From the NCBI GenBank assembly GCA_964638795.1, contig CAZXAX010000002.1, positions 1 through 59,418 of the forward strand: DNA of 59,418 nucleotides, in the 5' to 3' direction. The DNA is from CAIYHK01 sp964638795. GTDB lineage: Bacteria > Actinomycetota > Acidimicrobiia > Acidimicrobiales > Ilumatobacteraceae. Below the pieces are notes generated by a model. The model had not been told where the DNA came from. It ran no database searches and saw only the letters and a list, made by a program, of their open reading frames with translations. The stretch's first letter is position 1. Every line of letters starts with the position of its first letter. Positions 1 to 8,734 of this stretch are shown here, in pieces. The position numbers and the translations under genes are program-made.

Positions 1-92
1 CCGCACGGTGGCTCAATCGGGGGCAGTCCGTCTAGAGTCGTTCTATTCGTGGGTTAAGCATCTCTGCATGATCCACTGACTCAGGGGGAAAA
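1..92. other. Window edge, non-coding
   Basis: I see no gene here. The stretch ends in a GGGGGAA Shine-Dalgarno sequence just before the first start codon at 93. It may hold the tail of an upstream gene, but I cannot identify one. Confidence 0.5.
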
Positions 93-1349
93 ATGAAGGT
101 AGAAGACCTGATTCTCATCAGCATCGACGACCACGTTGTCGAGCCACCAAACATGTTTGATGCCCATGTGCCAGCTAAGTACAAGGACCAAGCACCAAAG
201 AATCAAAAAAATGAGTGGGGCCATGACGTGTGGACCTTCCAGGGTCAGGCAATGGGCACAGTGGGCCTCAATGCTGTTGTCACCTGGCCCAAAGAAGAGT
301 GGGGTCTCGACCCAACCGGTTTTGCCGAGATGCGTCCTGGTGCATATGACATTCACGAGCGTGTGCGGGATATGAACCGCAATGGAATCTTTCAATCGAT
401 GTGCTTTCCGTCGTTTGCGGGATTCAGTGGTCGCTACTTCCAACAAGCCGAGGACCAAAATCTTGCTCTAATCATGTTGAGCGCATACAACGACTGGCAC
501 ATTGACGAGTGGTGCGCTGCGTACCCAGGACGATTCATACCGCTTGCAATCGTCCCCGTGTGGAACCAAAAAGCGATGGTCGCTGAAGTTCGTCGTGTTG
601 CTGCCAAGGGTTGTCGTGCAATAACAATGCCTGAACTTCCACATATTCAGGGTTTGCCTTCGTATCACGACCTTGAATATTGGGGCCCACTTTTTGATGT
701 GTGCTCTGAGTTGGGTGTGGTCATGTGTCTGCACATTGGTCAAGGCTTCGCCGCCATCAACATGGCTCCTGGTGCTCCGATCGACAACATGATCATTCTT
801 GCTACCCAAGTGTCCACGCTCGCAGCACAGGACCTCCTCTGGGGTGGTGCATTCTTCAAGTATCCAGACCTCAAGATTGCCTGGTCAGAAGCAGGTATCG
901 GATGGATTCCGTTCTACTTAGATCGTTGTGATCGTCACTACACGAATCAGGTTTGGCTGGGCCATGACCTCAAAGGCAAGATGCCGAGCGAAATTTTCCG
1001 CGAGCACTCACTGGCTTGCTATGTGACTGATCCAACTGCACTCAAAGTACGGCACGAGATTGGGATGGACATCATTGCTTGGGAATGTGACTATCCGCAT
1101 TCCGATTCAATCTGGCCAGACGCACCAGAGTTCTTGATTAACGAATTCAATGGCGCGGGCCTCACGGATGCGGAAATGAACAAAATCACTTGGGAAAACA
1201 CCGCACGCTTCTTTGATCTGGATCCTTTCTCAATCATCAAGAAAGAACAGTCATCAGTTGGTGCGCTCCGGGCACTCGCAACCGATGTTGACACCACGGT
1301 GCGGTCACGTAAGGAATGGCGCCAGCGCTTTGAGCTCGCCAACTCTTGA
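93..1349 (+). CDS. Amidohydrolase family 2 metal-dependent hydrolase
   Basis: A 418-residue cytoplasmic protein of the amidohydrolase-2 (TIM-barrel, PF04909-like) family, whose members hydrolyse or decarboxylate carboxylated and cyclic substrates. Visible metal-site motifs are the N-terminal DDHVVEP (residues 12-18), HIGQG starting near His214, and ECDYPHSDS at 331-339, which carries the conserved Asp/His pair. There is no signal peptide. The ATG follows a strong GGGGGAA ribosome site. The gene leads a same-strand run with a CoA transferase 33 bp downstream, then a P450 and a HAD phosphatase, so it probably acts in catabolism of a hydrophobic carboxylic acid or terpenoid/steroid-like compound. 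That role is inferred from context; the substrate cannot be read from the sequence. Confidence 0.87.
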   Translation: MKVEDLILISIDDHVVEPPNMFDAHVPAKYKDQAPKNQKNEWGHDVWTFQGQAMGTVGLNAVVTWPKEEWGLDPTGFAEMRPGAYDIHERVRDMNRNGIFQSMCFPSFAGFSGRYFQQAEDQNLALIMLSAYNDWHIDEWCAAYPGRFIPLAIVPVWNQKAMVAEVRRVAAKGCRAITMPELPHIQGLPSYHDLEYWGPLFDVCSELGVVMCLHIGQGFAAINMAPGAPIDNMIILATQVSTLAAQDLLWGGAFFKYPDLKIAWSEAGIGWIPFYLDRCDRHYTNQVWLGHDLKGKMPSEIFREHSLACYVTDPTALKVRHEIGMDIIAWECDYPHSDSIWPDAPEFLINEFNGAGLTDAEMNKITWENTARFFDLDPFSIIKKEQSSVGALRALATDVDTTVRSRKEWRQRFELANS

Positions 1350-1382
1350 TCAAAATCTGACACAACAAAACTGGGGAAAATC

Positions 1383-2615
1383 ATGGACGGAGTAATGAAT
1401 GGCATCCGCATTCTCGAAGTTGCTGAGCACACGTTTGTGCCAGCGGCGTCAGCAGTCTTAGCCGACTGGGGTGCAGATGTGGTCAAGGTTGAGCATGTCA
1501 CTCGTGGTGATGCGATGCGTGGCCTTATGGCGACTGGTGTGATGAACTTCGGTGATCCCGATGCTCCTCACGTATTGCTCGAACATTCCAATCGTGGCAA
1601 GCGCAGTATCGGACTCGACCTATCTACTGAAGAGGGTGTCGAAATTCTGTACAAGCTCGCAGAGCACGCCGATGTTTTCCTCACAAACAAATTGCCCAAG
1701 GTCTTGAAAGCCTTAAAGATTGAAGTTGAGGACATTCGCAAGCACAACCCGAACATCATCTACGTTCGCGGCACTGGATATGGGCCCCTCGGCCCAGACG
1801 CTGACCGCGGTGGTTACGACATCCTTGGTTATTGGTGTCGTTCTGGTCTCGCGGTGGCGAACACTCCGCCCGAACTCGTGGACCGGATCAATGCCCAACC
1901 AGGGCCGGCTTATGGGGACTCAATCGGAGCGATGACAATTGCCGGTGGAATCTCGGCTGCACTGTTGCACCGCGAACGCACTGGCGAAGCCAAAGTGGTC
2001 GATGTGTCACTCATGGCAACTGGTATGTGGGCAATGGGTGCGGGAATCGCTCTTTCGCTTCAGATGGGGTTCCCTTTTAAGCAGACTCCACCAAACCGCT
2101 CAATGTTGCGTAACCCGCTCGTTGGGGGATACCGCACCAAGGACTCAAGGTTCATCTTCTTCTCATGCCTGCAAGCATTTCAATACTGGCCAGACATGTG
2201 TCGCGTGCTCGGGCGCCAAGAATTGGTCACCGACGAGCGATTCAACTCCCATGAGAATCTCATGCAAAATGCATTGGCGGCTGCAGAAATTCTCGACGCA
2301 GAGTTCGCAGCGAAGGATTTCAACGAGTGGAAATCGATCCTCTCGGACTTCAAAGGTCAATGGGCGCCGGTGCAGGATTCACTCGAAGTCGTTCAGGATC
2401 CACAGACTGTGGCCAACGGATACGTAGTGCAATCAGCTAACGCGCAAGGAAAGCCATATTCATTGGTAGCAACTCCCGTGCAGTTTGATGGCAAGCCTTC
2501 GCAACCGCGGCGGGCACCCGAATTCAATGAACACGGCGACGAAATACTCACTGACTTGTTGGGTATGGATTGGGACTCTGTAGTTGATCTCAAGGTCAAA
2601 GGAGTTGTTGCGTGA
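1383..2615 (+). CDS. CaiB/BaiF family (class III) CoA transferase
   Basis: A 410-residue class III CoA transferase, moving CoA between acyl-CoA thioesters and free acids. The N-terminal stretch with LADWGADVVKVE and the GPLGPDADRGGYD segment are family hallmarks. The probable catalytic Asp is in YGDSIGAMTIAGGI, about residue 179, aligning with Asp169 of formyl-CoA transferase. The start at 1383 has a GGGGAAAA ribosome site; an in-frame ATG at 1395 is an alternative. The 3' end overlaps the P450 start by 4 nt (GTGA), which indicates translational coupling. It probably activates the substrate handled by the neighbouring amidohydrolase and P450. The substrate is unknown. Confidence 0.92.
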   Translation: MDGVMNGIRILEVAEHTFVPAASAVLADWGADVVKVEHVTRGDAMRGLMATGVMNFGDPDAPHVLLEHSNRGKRSIGLDLSTEEGVEILYKLAEHADVFLTNKLPKVLKALKIEVEDIRKHNPNIIYVRGTGYGPLGPDADRGGYDILGYWCRSGLAVANTPPELVDRINAQPGPAYGDSIGAMTIAGGISAALLHRERTGEAKVVDVSLMATGMWAMGAGIALSLQMGFPFKQTPPNRSMLRNPLVGGYRTKDSRFIFFSCLQAFQYWPDMCRVLGRQELVTDERFNSHENLMQNALAAAEILDAEFAAKDFNEWKSILSDFKGQWAPVQDSLEVVQDPQTVANGYVVQSANAQGKPYSLVATPVQFDGKPSQPRRAPEFNEHGDEILTDLLGMDWDSVVDLKVKGVVA

Positions 2616-3802
2616 GTGGCGAGGTGTATTACGACCCGTTTGACTACGCAATCGACCAAAACCCGTATCCGGTCTGGGAGCGGATGCGCGAAGAGGCCCC
2701 TCTTTACTGGAATGAGAAGCACGGCTTTTGGGCGGTGAGCAGGTTCGCTGATGTTTGGTCGGCGTACCACAACACCGAAACATTCAGTTCAACTCACGGT
2801 GTGAGCCTGGACATGATGACCGATTTGGCAACCGACATGACCTACATGATGATCTTCATGGACCCGCCAGAGCATTACAACTTCCGGCGCCTAGTTAGTT
2901 CGCCGTTTGCCCCGAAGCGAATTGCTGCACTTGAGTCAATGATTCAGGCATACACAAATCAGTATCTCGACAACATTGCTGGGTCAAAGTCTTTTGACTA
3001 CGTGCAGGATTTTGGTGCATGGCTGCCACCAATGGTCATCGGTGCGCTCGTTGGGGTGCCCGAATCGGATCGTGACATGTATCGCCGCTGGACTGATGAA
3101 TCACTCCATATCGAAGAAGGCCAGACGGGCCCGAGCGAGAAAGCACAGAAGGCCCGTATGGAAGGTGGCGCATATGTGTGGAACATGGTGCAGGAACGGC
3201 GCAAAAACCTTGGTGACGACATGATCTCTGATCTGCTTCAAGCCGAGATTGATCAAGACGGTGAAAAGCGCAAACTTACAGACTTGGAAGTTGTTGCATT
3301 TGTTCAGCTCTTGGCTGGTGCGGGTTCAGAAACTGTTGCTCGATTCTTGGGTTTTGCTGGCGTGGAGCTGGGTCGTAATCCAGACCAACGCAAGATCTTG
3401 GTTGATGACCCGAGTGTGATTCCGAATGCGGTTGAGGAGTTGTTGCGCTTTGAAGCCCCATCGCCGGTCAACGGACGCTGGGTCATGCATGACACCGAAA
3501 TACATGGCACGAAGATCCCGAAGGATTCGAAGATCCTCTTGATTAATGGCAGCGCTAACCGTGACCCGCGTGAGTACGACGAGCCAGAAAAGTTGAAAGT
3601 AAAGCGTGAGATCAAACGCCACATCACCTTCGGCTATGGACCCCACTTCTGCCTTGGCGCGTCACTTGCGCGACTTGAGGCAAAAGTTGCTCTTGCCGAA
3701 ACGCTGAAGCGTTATCCAAATTGGGAAGTGGATGAAGCCGGCCTCGAGATGGTGCGAACCACAACCGTTCGTGGTTATGCGAAGGTGCCGATTACTGTCT
3801 GA
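2612..3802 (+). CDS. Cytochrome P450
   Basis: A 396-residue soluble bacterial class I P450 monooxygenase needing ferredoxin and reductase partners, which are not in this window. Landmarks in order: MDPPEHYNFRRLV (C-helix), LLAGAGSETVAR (oxygen-binding I-helix), EELLR (K-helix ExxR), and the heme loop FGYGPHFCLGASLARLE with the axial cysteine at about residue 347. Length is normal. The GTG start overlaps the CoA transferase stop by 4 nt. The resemblance is to actinobacterial P450s acting on steroids, terpenes or fatty acids (CYP125/142-like in general layout), but no subfamily can be assigned by eye. It is cotranscribed with the CoA transferase and a HAD phosphatase. Confidence 0.95.
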   Translation: MSGEVYYDPFDYAIDQNPYPVWERMREEAPLYWNEKHGFWAVSRFADVWSAYHNTETFSSTHGVSLDMMTDLATDMTYMMIFMDPPEHYNFRRLVSSPFAPKRIAALESMIQAYTNQYLDNIAGSKSFDYVQDFGAWLPPMVIGALVGVPESDRDMYRRWTDESLHIEEGQTGPSEKAQKARMEGGAYVWNMVQERRKNLGDDMISDLLQAEIDQDGEKRKLTDLEVVAFVQLLAGAGSETVARFLGFAGVELGRNPDQRKILVDDPSVIPNAVEELLRFEAPSPVNGRWVMHDTEIHGTKIPKDSKILLINGSANRDPREYDEPEKLKVKREIKRHITFGYGPHFCLGASLARLEAKVALAETLKRYPNWEVDEAGLEMVRTTTVRGYAKVPITV

Positions 3803-3805
3803 ACA

Positions 3806-4204
3806 GTGAGTATTTGGGCTTTTGACATCGATGGCACAGTGATCGGCGCGATCCGAAGCGATGTATTGCGACCAGGAACAGTTGAGATCTTCCAAGCGAT
3901 CAATGCCTCTGGTGCTCGTGTAGTTCTATGGAGCGCAGGTGGTAGTGAATACGCCGAGCGGATGGCGGCAAATCACGGGATTATCGATCACGTGCATGGA
4001 TTTTTTGAAAAGCCGGATCGAAATGGTGCTGCGCATTACTCGGTTGATCACATCCCCGAGCCTTTGCGTCCAACAGTCTTCGTGGACGATTCCCCAGGTG
4101 ACTTGCCACCACATTGGGATGTCATCGCGGTTGATCCGTTTATGGGCTCTAACCCACACGATCGGGGTTTGGATACCGTGCGCACGCGATTACGCCTAGC
4201 CTGA
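3806..4204 (+). CDS. HAD-superfamily phosphatase-like protein
   Basis: A 132-residue minimal HAD-fold protein. Motif I is FDIDGTV near residues 5-11, with nucleophile Asp and general acid Asp. Motif II is LWSAGG with the conserved Ser, a Lys lies in FEKP, and motif IV is VFVDDSPGDL. No cap domain is obvious, as in small HAD phosphatases. The GTG start is 3 nt after the P450 stop, so it is the last gene of the first operon. Substrate unknown. tRNA-Leu begins 13 bp downstream. Confidence 0.75.
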   Translation: MSIWAFDIDGTVIGAIRSDVLRPGTVEIFQAINASGARVVLWSAGGSEYAERMAANHGIIDHVHGFFEKPDRNGAAHYSVDHIPEPLRPTVFVDDSPGDLPPHWDVIAVDPFMGSNPHDRGLDTVRTRLRLA

Positions 4205-4217
4205 GTTTGTTCACCCA

Positions 4218-4301
4218 GCCCGGGTGGCGGAATTGGTAGACGCGGGGGGCTTAAACCCCCCTGGTGGCAACACCGTATGGGTTCGAATCCCATCCTGGGC
4301 A
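4218..4301 (+). tRNA. tRNA-Leu (anticodon UAA)
   Basis: A class II tRNA folds by eye. The acceptor stem GCCCGGG pairs with CCTGGGC (one G-U). The anticodon stem GGGGG/CCCCC closes the loop CTTAAAC, giving anticodon TAA at 4252-4254. A long variable arm (GGTG-GCAA-CACC) is typical of leucine tRNAs, and the T arm is ATGGG-TTCGAAT-CCCAT. The discriminator base is A. The 3' CCA is not encoded (CAG follows), so it must be added after transcription. Confidence 0.97.
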
Positions 4302-4308
4302 CAGAGTT

Positions 4309-4833
4309 TTAGTTGGCAGAATCGGAATCGCGTTCTTCGCACAAGTCTCGAAGAATCAGAATCGCAGTGATGCCACAGATGGTCCATGCGATAGTGCGCA
4401 CAAGGTTTGCCGCCATCAAAGTGTCGTATACGTCGGGGTCAAAACCATCCAGCAATTTTCCGTGTGCGGGCGCTGACCAAATTCCACTAATTAAAAGCAC
4501 TACCGACATCGCGGCTGCATTTATCACCGATGCCACACGGATCGTTGGGCGTGGACTCAAGAAGGCGATGACAAGAAGGGCGATGAGAGTCACGCCTTCT
4601 GTGAGCCAAGGCACGATGAGAAGTTTTCCGATCTTGTCAACGTGCTCCGATTGCAGCGCGTCGTAAATTGATGCACTATCGGTCTGGTAAGTGAGTTTTC
4701 CTGCCGTTCCAAGCTGTGGATAGTTGAGGACATGAATGGTCCAAATAAGGCCCACCATGAACCAAGTGGCAACGCCGTGAACAATCGCAAGAATGCCAAG
4801 TTGTTTTTGATTCACGGCGAATGGAAGTTTCAT
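4309..4833 (-). CDS. Small integral membrane protein of unknown function
   Basis: A 174-residue protein with about four hydrophobic helices: near residues 12-35 after a short KLPFAVNQKQ leader, and around 75-92, 105-122 and 140-162. A polar segment lies between helices 1 and 2. I recognise no family; the layout resembles small four-helix DUF families. The ATG at 4833 shares one base with the tesB stop (TGATG), so it is translationally coupled to the thioesterase. A TTG one codon earlier is possible. Its 3' end lies 8 bp from tRNA-Leu on the other strand. Confidence 0.7.
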   Translation of the reverse strand: MKLPFAVNQKQLGILAIVHGVATWFMVGLIWTIHVLNYPQLGTAGKLTYQTDSASIYDALQSEHVDKIGKLLIVPWLTEGVTLIALLVIAFLSPRPTIRVASVINAAAMSVVLLISGIWSAPAHGKLLDGFDPDVYDTLMAANLVRTIAWTICGITAILILRDLCEERDSDSAN

Positions 4834-5696
4834 CAAAAGATCGTGGCTTCTTTGCCGGCGGGATTTTGTCCTTGTGGGAAATTACGAACTAGAGATTCCT
4901 GCACGAAGGAAGCAACGAGTTTGCCATCTTGTGTGAATGCGTGCCCGCGACCATATACGCGTCCACCACCTGCGTACATCGCTTCGTGATCAATCAGAAT
5001 CCAATCGTTTACATTCACATCAGCATGGAATGCCAGCGACTGAGTGAGTACTCCCGTTGAAACAGAGATGTGTGCCATTGCTTGCCCGATGCCTTCATGC
5101 GGGAACATTGCGGTTGCGATCAGCCAGCCATCGGTTGCGTGCGAAAGTAGCGCGCGATGAAGTGACTGATCATCTGCTGGTGTGCCAGCGAAACGGATCC
5201 AGAGTTGCAATGTGGGTGGTCGCACCATTGCTGGCTCGAGATAATCAAAATCGCCGACAATGATGGTTTCTGGTGCGCCAGTGTTAATCCACTTCGCCTG
5301 AGCGGGGTCTGGTGCGGGAACATCTGGCATGACGGGAGTTTGATGGTGGATCAGGTCTGCTTCTTCAACGTCAGTCAGCAAAAGACTGCTTGCGCAGGTG
5401 CGCCCATCTTGAACAAAATCAATTGATACACCACCGATGTTGCGGCCCTCGTAAAGAGATTCAACTTTGATGTCAACGGGATCTGTGACACGCAAGCCCT
5501 TTGCAAACACGGTCTGAATCGACTTCACACGTTTGGCGTTATGGGTTTTGGTGGCGGCCACAATTGCCTGCCCGAGAAGTTGACCTCCGAACACAACACC
5601 GCGGCCTTCGGGCAGATGAGGGGCTCTGTATGTGTTGGGAGCCACTTCTACTAACGCAAATGAATCAAGCAGACCTTGCAAGTGGGCATTGGACAT
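4833..5696 (-). CDS. tesB: Acyl-CoA thioesterase II (TesB-like)
   Basis: A 287-residue double-hotdog thioesterase hydrolysing acyl-CoA to free acid and CoA. Recognisable parts are the N-terminal half with RGVVFGGQLLGQA, the middle DDQSLHRALLSHATDGWL, and the C-terminal half SLAFHADVNVNDWILIDHE, which carries the catalytic-domain signature with the Asp/Thr/Gln-type site typical of TesB. I chose the ATG at 5696 because GGGGGAAG directly precedes it; an upstream in-frame extension to 5723 has no ribosome site. It is divergent from the luciferase-like gene. It may recycle CoA for the acyl-CoA metabolism encoded nearby. Confidence 0.9.
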   Translation of the reverse strand: MSNAHLQGLLDSFALVEVAPNTYRAPHLPEGRGVVFGGQLLGQAIVAATKTHNAKRVKSIQTVFAKGLRVTDPVDIKVESLYEGRNIGGVSIDFVQDGRTCASSLLLTDVEEADLIHHQTPVMPDVPAPDPAQAKWINTGAPETIIVGDFDYLEPAMVRPPTLQLWIRFAGTPADDQSLHRALLSHATDGWLIATAMFPHEGIGQAMAHISVSTGVLTQSLAFHADVNVNDWILIDHEAMYAGGGRVYGRGHAFTQDGKLVASFVQESLVRNFPQGQNPAGKEATIF

Positions 5697-5791
5697 ACTT
5701 CCCCCGTATCTAGATGGCCACAACGGCCGCTCTCATTATTAGTCTCTCTTGGGTAGGCAATGCGACTGCACTGCGTTGTAATTGGGGGGAT

Positions 5792-6766
5792 ATGCGGCCA
5801 ATACTCGGACTTCGATATGACTTGCGTTCAGCTCCGTTCGGCAAAGACCACGCAACGTTGTATGCAGCGATGCTTGAGCAGGTGCAGTGGGCTGATCGGC
5901 TCGGCTTCACCACGGTCACGTTTTCTGAACACCATGTCTCTGACGATGGTTACTTGCCTTCGCCTTTAATGGCCGCCGCAACAGTGCTTGGGGCCACAAA
6001 ACAGATTCGGGCAATGGTGTCTGCTCTGTTGCTTCCGCTCTATGACCCAATTCGATTGGCAGAGGACATGGCAGTTCTTGATCTGTTGAGTGGCGGGCGC
6101 ATTGATCTCACAATCGGTGCCGGATATCGAAAAGAAGAGTTTGATCTACTTGACCGACCGTTCAAAGGTCGTTTTAGAGAGATTGAAGAAAGCGTTACTG
6201 CGCTTCGCAAGGCATGGACTGGAGAGCCATTCGAATACAAAGGCCGTACGGTTCAGGTACTTCCAAAACCATTGCGACCAGGCGGCCCGATGTTGCTTTT
6301 GGGTGGCTCCTCCGAAGGTGCGGCGCGGCGGGCGGCGCGAATCGCCGATGGATTTGTGCCCACAGTTCCCGAACTCGTCTCGGTCTATTTCGAAGAGTGC
6401 AAAAACCTTGGCAAAGAACCCGGAATCGCCGGCGGTGCGTCTGGCCCAATGTTCATTCATGTGAGCGAGGATCCCGATCGGGCTTGGGCAAAAATCGCAC
6501 CACATGCGCTGCATGAGTCGAACTCCTACGGGCGTTGGCTGAGTGAAAACGGTAATGCCGGTCCTTATCAAGCCGTCGACAACGCCGATCTGCTCCGTGC
6601 TAGTGGCACCTATGCGGTGATGACCCCCGATGAAGCAGTTGCGCATGCGCAAAGCACCTTCATGTTGATGTTGCATCCGCTAATGGGAGGGCTTGACCCC
6701 GATGTGGCTGCTGAGTCCCTTGACCTCATTGAGCACAAGGTCTTGCCCCAGTTTGAGACCTCTTAG
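5792..6766 (+). CDS. LLM-class flavin-dependent oxidoreductase
   Basis: A 324-residue luciferase-like monooxygenase fold (TIM barrel). Typical features are the N-terminal LGLRYDLRS, FSEHHVSDDGYLPSPL near residues 44-60, LSGGRIDLTIGAGYRKEEFD, and the C-terminal half LLLGGSSEGAARRAARIADGF. The start at 5792 has a GGGGGG ribosome site; an in-frame ATG at 5714 would add 26 unlikely residues. Such enzymes use FMN or F420. F420 genes are present elsewhere in the window (cofC, cofD, cofE), so F420 dependence is possible but not shown by the sequence. Substrate unknown. Confidence 0.88.
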   Translation: MRPILGLRYDLRSAPFGKDHATLYAAMLEQVQWADRLGFTTVTFSEHHVSDDGYLPSPLMAAATVLGATKQIRAMVSALLLPLYDPIRLAEDMAVLDLLSGGRIDLTIGAGYRKEEFDLLDRPFKGRFREIEESVTALRKAWTGEPFEYKGRTVQVLPKPLRPGGPMLLLGGSSEGAARRAARIADGFVPTVPELVSVYFEECKNLGKEPGIAGGASGPMFIHVSEDPDRAWAKIAPHALHESNSYGRWLSENGNAGPYQAVDNADLLRASGTYAVMTPDEAVAHAQSTFMLMLHPLMGGLDPDVAAESLDLIEHKVLPQFETS

Positions 6767-6769
6767 AAT
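6764..6769 (+). promoter_or_regulatory. Putative -10 hexamer TAGAAT for the secreted protein gene
   Basis: TAGAAT lies 12 nt (first T to start codon) ahead of ATG 6776. Transcription would then begin at or next to the start codon. It overlaps the stop codon of the upstream oxidoreductase gene. Confidence 0.5.
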
Positions 6770-6775
6770 GGAGCC

Positions 6776-7999
6776 ATGAAACGCTTCATTGCTCCATTAG
6801 TCGCGCTCGTTGCCGGGCTATTTATTGTTGCATCGCCAACATCGGCTTATGTGAAGCCTTCAGCTCTGCCCCCACTTCCAGATGGCTACGAGGAATTTGT
6901 TCCAACTTTCGATTTCCAAGAATTGATTGGGTCCCAAATAACTGGGGCCTCACTTGTCGACATGTCTTGCACAGTGGATTCGGTAACCGGAACAAATTTG
7001 TTTTCGGAATCTGATCCTGAATTCACGCCACTGTCACGTTTGATGGAACTTCCAATAGCTTTTGCTGATTCCGATGCTGAAGTTGTGTTGGAATGCGGAA
7101 TTGAGCTTGGATTTCCAGGCGAACCGCAAGAAATTTCAGGTTCGATTAGCAATCCCGCCATGAGCGAATTTCTTGGAACCTCATCGGGTGCGATCAACAT
7201 GCTCTGCGATATCAATGCGACGCCGGCTGTCACAATTCAAATGCGGTTTGGCGGTGCTGTTCCTGGCGGAGCGGACATCACGGCCATCGGTTCGGATTCC
7301 CGAATCCCATTTGTCTGCAATATTTTGATCATTTTTGAAGGCGAAGAAACAAGTTTGTTGGTGGGCAGTGTCGAAGGCGCTCTGGAAATCTTCAATCCTT
7401 TTGCCTCGACAACCCTGTGCAACCGTGCACAGGTCATCAGTTGTGTCGCCATCCGTCTACAAGATGCACAAGTAGAAATCACGAGTGCATCAGGAAAATT
7501 TGAAGGGTATGTGGGTTCTGGCACTTTCAGTTTTCAAAATCAATTCACCCTTCCCAGCATTGACTCAGCACTCTCAATGGCCGGTGTCAGCCCAGCGCGA
7601 TTCGGCGATTCCAGGCTGGTTGCCAGCAAGCGAACAGGTCGTAATGCAACGATCCAACTTGATCTTGAGCCGGGCCGCAACAGAGCAAGCATCGTTCATC
7701 CCTATAAAGCTCCTGGTCGGGCGATGGCAACAATCCGTGATGGCGAACAAATAGTTGTTGTGTCATCACAGACCGGTTCATGCGTGATCTCAGCCCGCCG
7801 TGGCACGGGTACTTGGAAAAGAGTGGCTCAAGTTGGTTTGAATCAAGATGGTGCCGCGCGTTTGTCGCTTAGTGGTGCGAATCTCGCGAATTTCAAGTCA
7901 ACGGGAGTCATCCGTAACGGTATTGTGACCCTTCGTGCCGCATGCGGTCCGCAGCGCACGTGGACCGATACGAAACAGGTCAAGTACTTAGGTCGCTGA
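6776..7999 (+). CDS. Secreted protein of unknown function
   Basis: A 407-residue protein with a clear Sec signal peptide: MKR, a hydrophobic core to about residue 20, and a likely cleavage after PTSA near residue 24. The mature part is acidic, beta-rich by composition, and has several Cys in the first two thirds (for example MSCTVDS, LECGI, MLCDI, FVCNI) that could form disulfides. The C-terminal 130 residues are basic with beta-strand character, ending VKYLGR. I recognise no family. No ribosome site is visible and a TAGAAT -10 sits 6 nt before the ATG, so it is probably leaderless. Confidence 0.8.
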   Translation: MKRFIAPLVALVAGLFIVASPTSAYVKPSALPPLPDGYEEFVPTFDFQELIGSQITGASLVDMSCTVDSVTGTNLFSESDPEFTPLSRLMELPIAFADSDAEVVLECGIELGFPGEPQEISGSISNPAMSEFLGTSSGAINMLCDINATPAVTIQMRFGGAVPGGADITAIGSDSRIPFVCNILIIFEGEETSLLVGSVEGALEIFNPFASTTLCNRAQVISCVAIRLQDAQVEITSASGKFEGYVGSGTFSFQNQFTLPSIDSALSMAGVSPARFGDSRLVASKRTGRNATIQLDLEPGRNRASIVHPYKAPGRAMATIRDGEQIVVVSSQTGSCVISARRGTGTWKRVAQVGLNQDGAARLSLSGANLANFKSTGVIRNGIVTLRAACGPQRTWTDTKQVKYLGR

Positions 8000-8047
8000 C
8001 GTTTGGGGAATTACTCACCGGCTCACTCAACATGACACAGTTGGATT

Positions 8048-8734
8048 ATGGAGTCTGAGCCGGGCGAACAAACACCACCGCCTGCGATTCCTTCGGGCAC
8101 TGTTGCGATACTCCGTGATGGAACCGACGGTCTAGAAGTCCTAATGGTTCGTCGCCCCGCATCGGAACGCGACACATTCTCTGGCCTTTGGGTTTTTCCC
8201 GGCGGCAAAGTTGAAAAAAGTGACTTTGTTGATGACGAAAGCGAATTAGGTTTGGCGCTCAGGGCAGCAGTAAGAGAGACCCAAGAAGAGGTTGCCCTGC
8301 AATTGGAAAGCCACGAGCTCGTGCCCCTCAATCGGTGGGAGCCAAAACCTGTGCAGGCCCTGACAAAGAGGTTTTCAGCGTGGGTGTTTTTGGCGCGTGC
8401 GACCGATGCCGATGTAGTGGTCGATGGTGTTGAGATTCACGATCACGATTGGCTTGCTCCGGTCGATGCGATTGAGCGTCATCGTGGTGGGGAAATTGGC
8501 CTGTCGCCGCCAACTTGGCACACATTGCATGAACTCGCGCAACATCAGTCTGTCGATCTGGCGTTGCGCTGGGCATCACAGCGTGAACCCGAGCACTATT
8601 ACTCGAGTTTTGGCGAAGTCGATGGCCACACAATCATCGTGTGGCATGGTGATGCGCTTAGTGGCGGTGCAGATCACCAACGCCACCGGCTTTGGCTAAT
8701 TGACGGCGCATGGCGCTACGAGAGGACGCGGTAG
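8048..8734 (+). CDS. NUDIX hydrolase (NUDT19-like)
   Basis: A 228-residue NUDIX protein. VLMVRRPASERDTFSGLWVF is followed by PGGKVEKSDFVDD and then AVRETQEEVAL, a Nudix box with an acidic insertion and with Ala in place of the usual Gly after EEx. The inserted box resembles the NUDT19/RP2 class, some of which hydrolyse CoA esters. That would fit the acyl-CoA gene that follows, but the substrate is inference. Its stop shares one base with the GTG start of the acyl-CoA dehydrogenase (TAGTG), showing coupling. Confidence 0.85.
   Translation: MESEPGEQTPPPAIPSGTVAILRDGTDGLEVLMVRRPASERDTFSGLWVFPGGKVEKSDFVDDESELGLALRAAVRETQEEVALQLESHELVPLNRWEPKPVQALTKRFSAWVFLARATDADVVVDGVEIHDHDWLAPVDAIERHRGGEIGLSPPTWHTLHELAQHQSVDLALRWASQREPEHYYSSFGEVDGHTIIVWHGDALSGGADHQRHRLWLIDGAWRYERTR

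Noticed and set aside
4218..4301. tRNA-Leu as a phage or island attachment site
   Set aside because: No integrase, no duplicated tRNA 3' end and no mobile genes were seen nearby.
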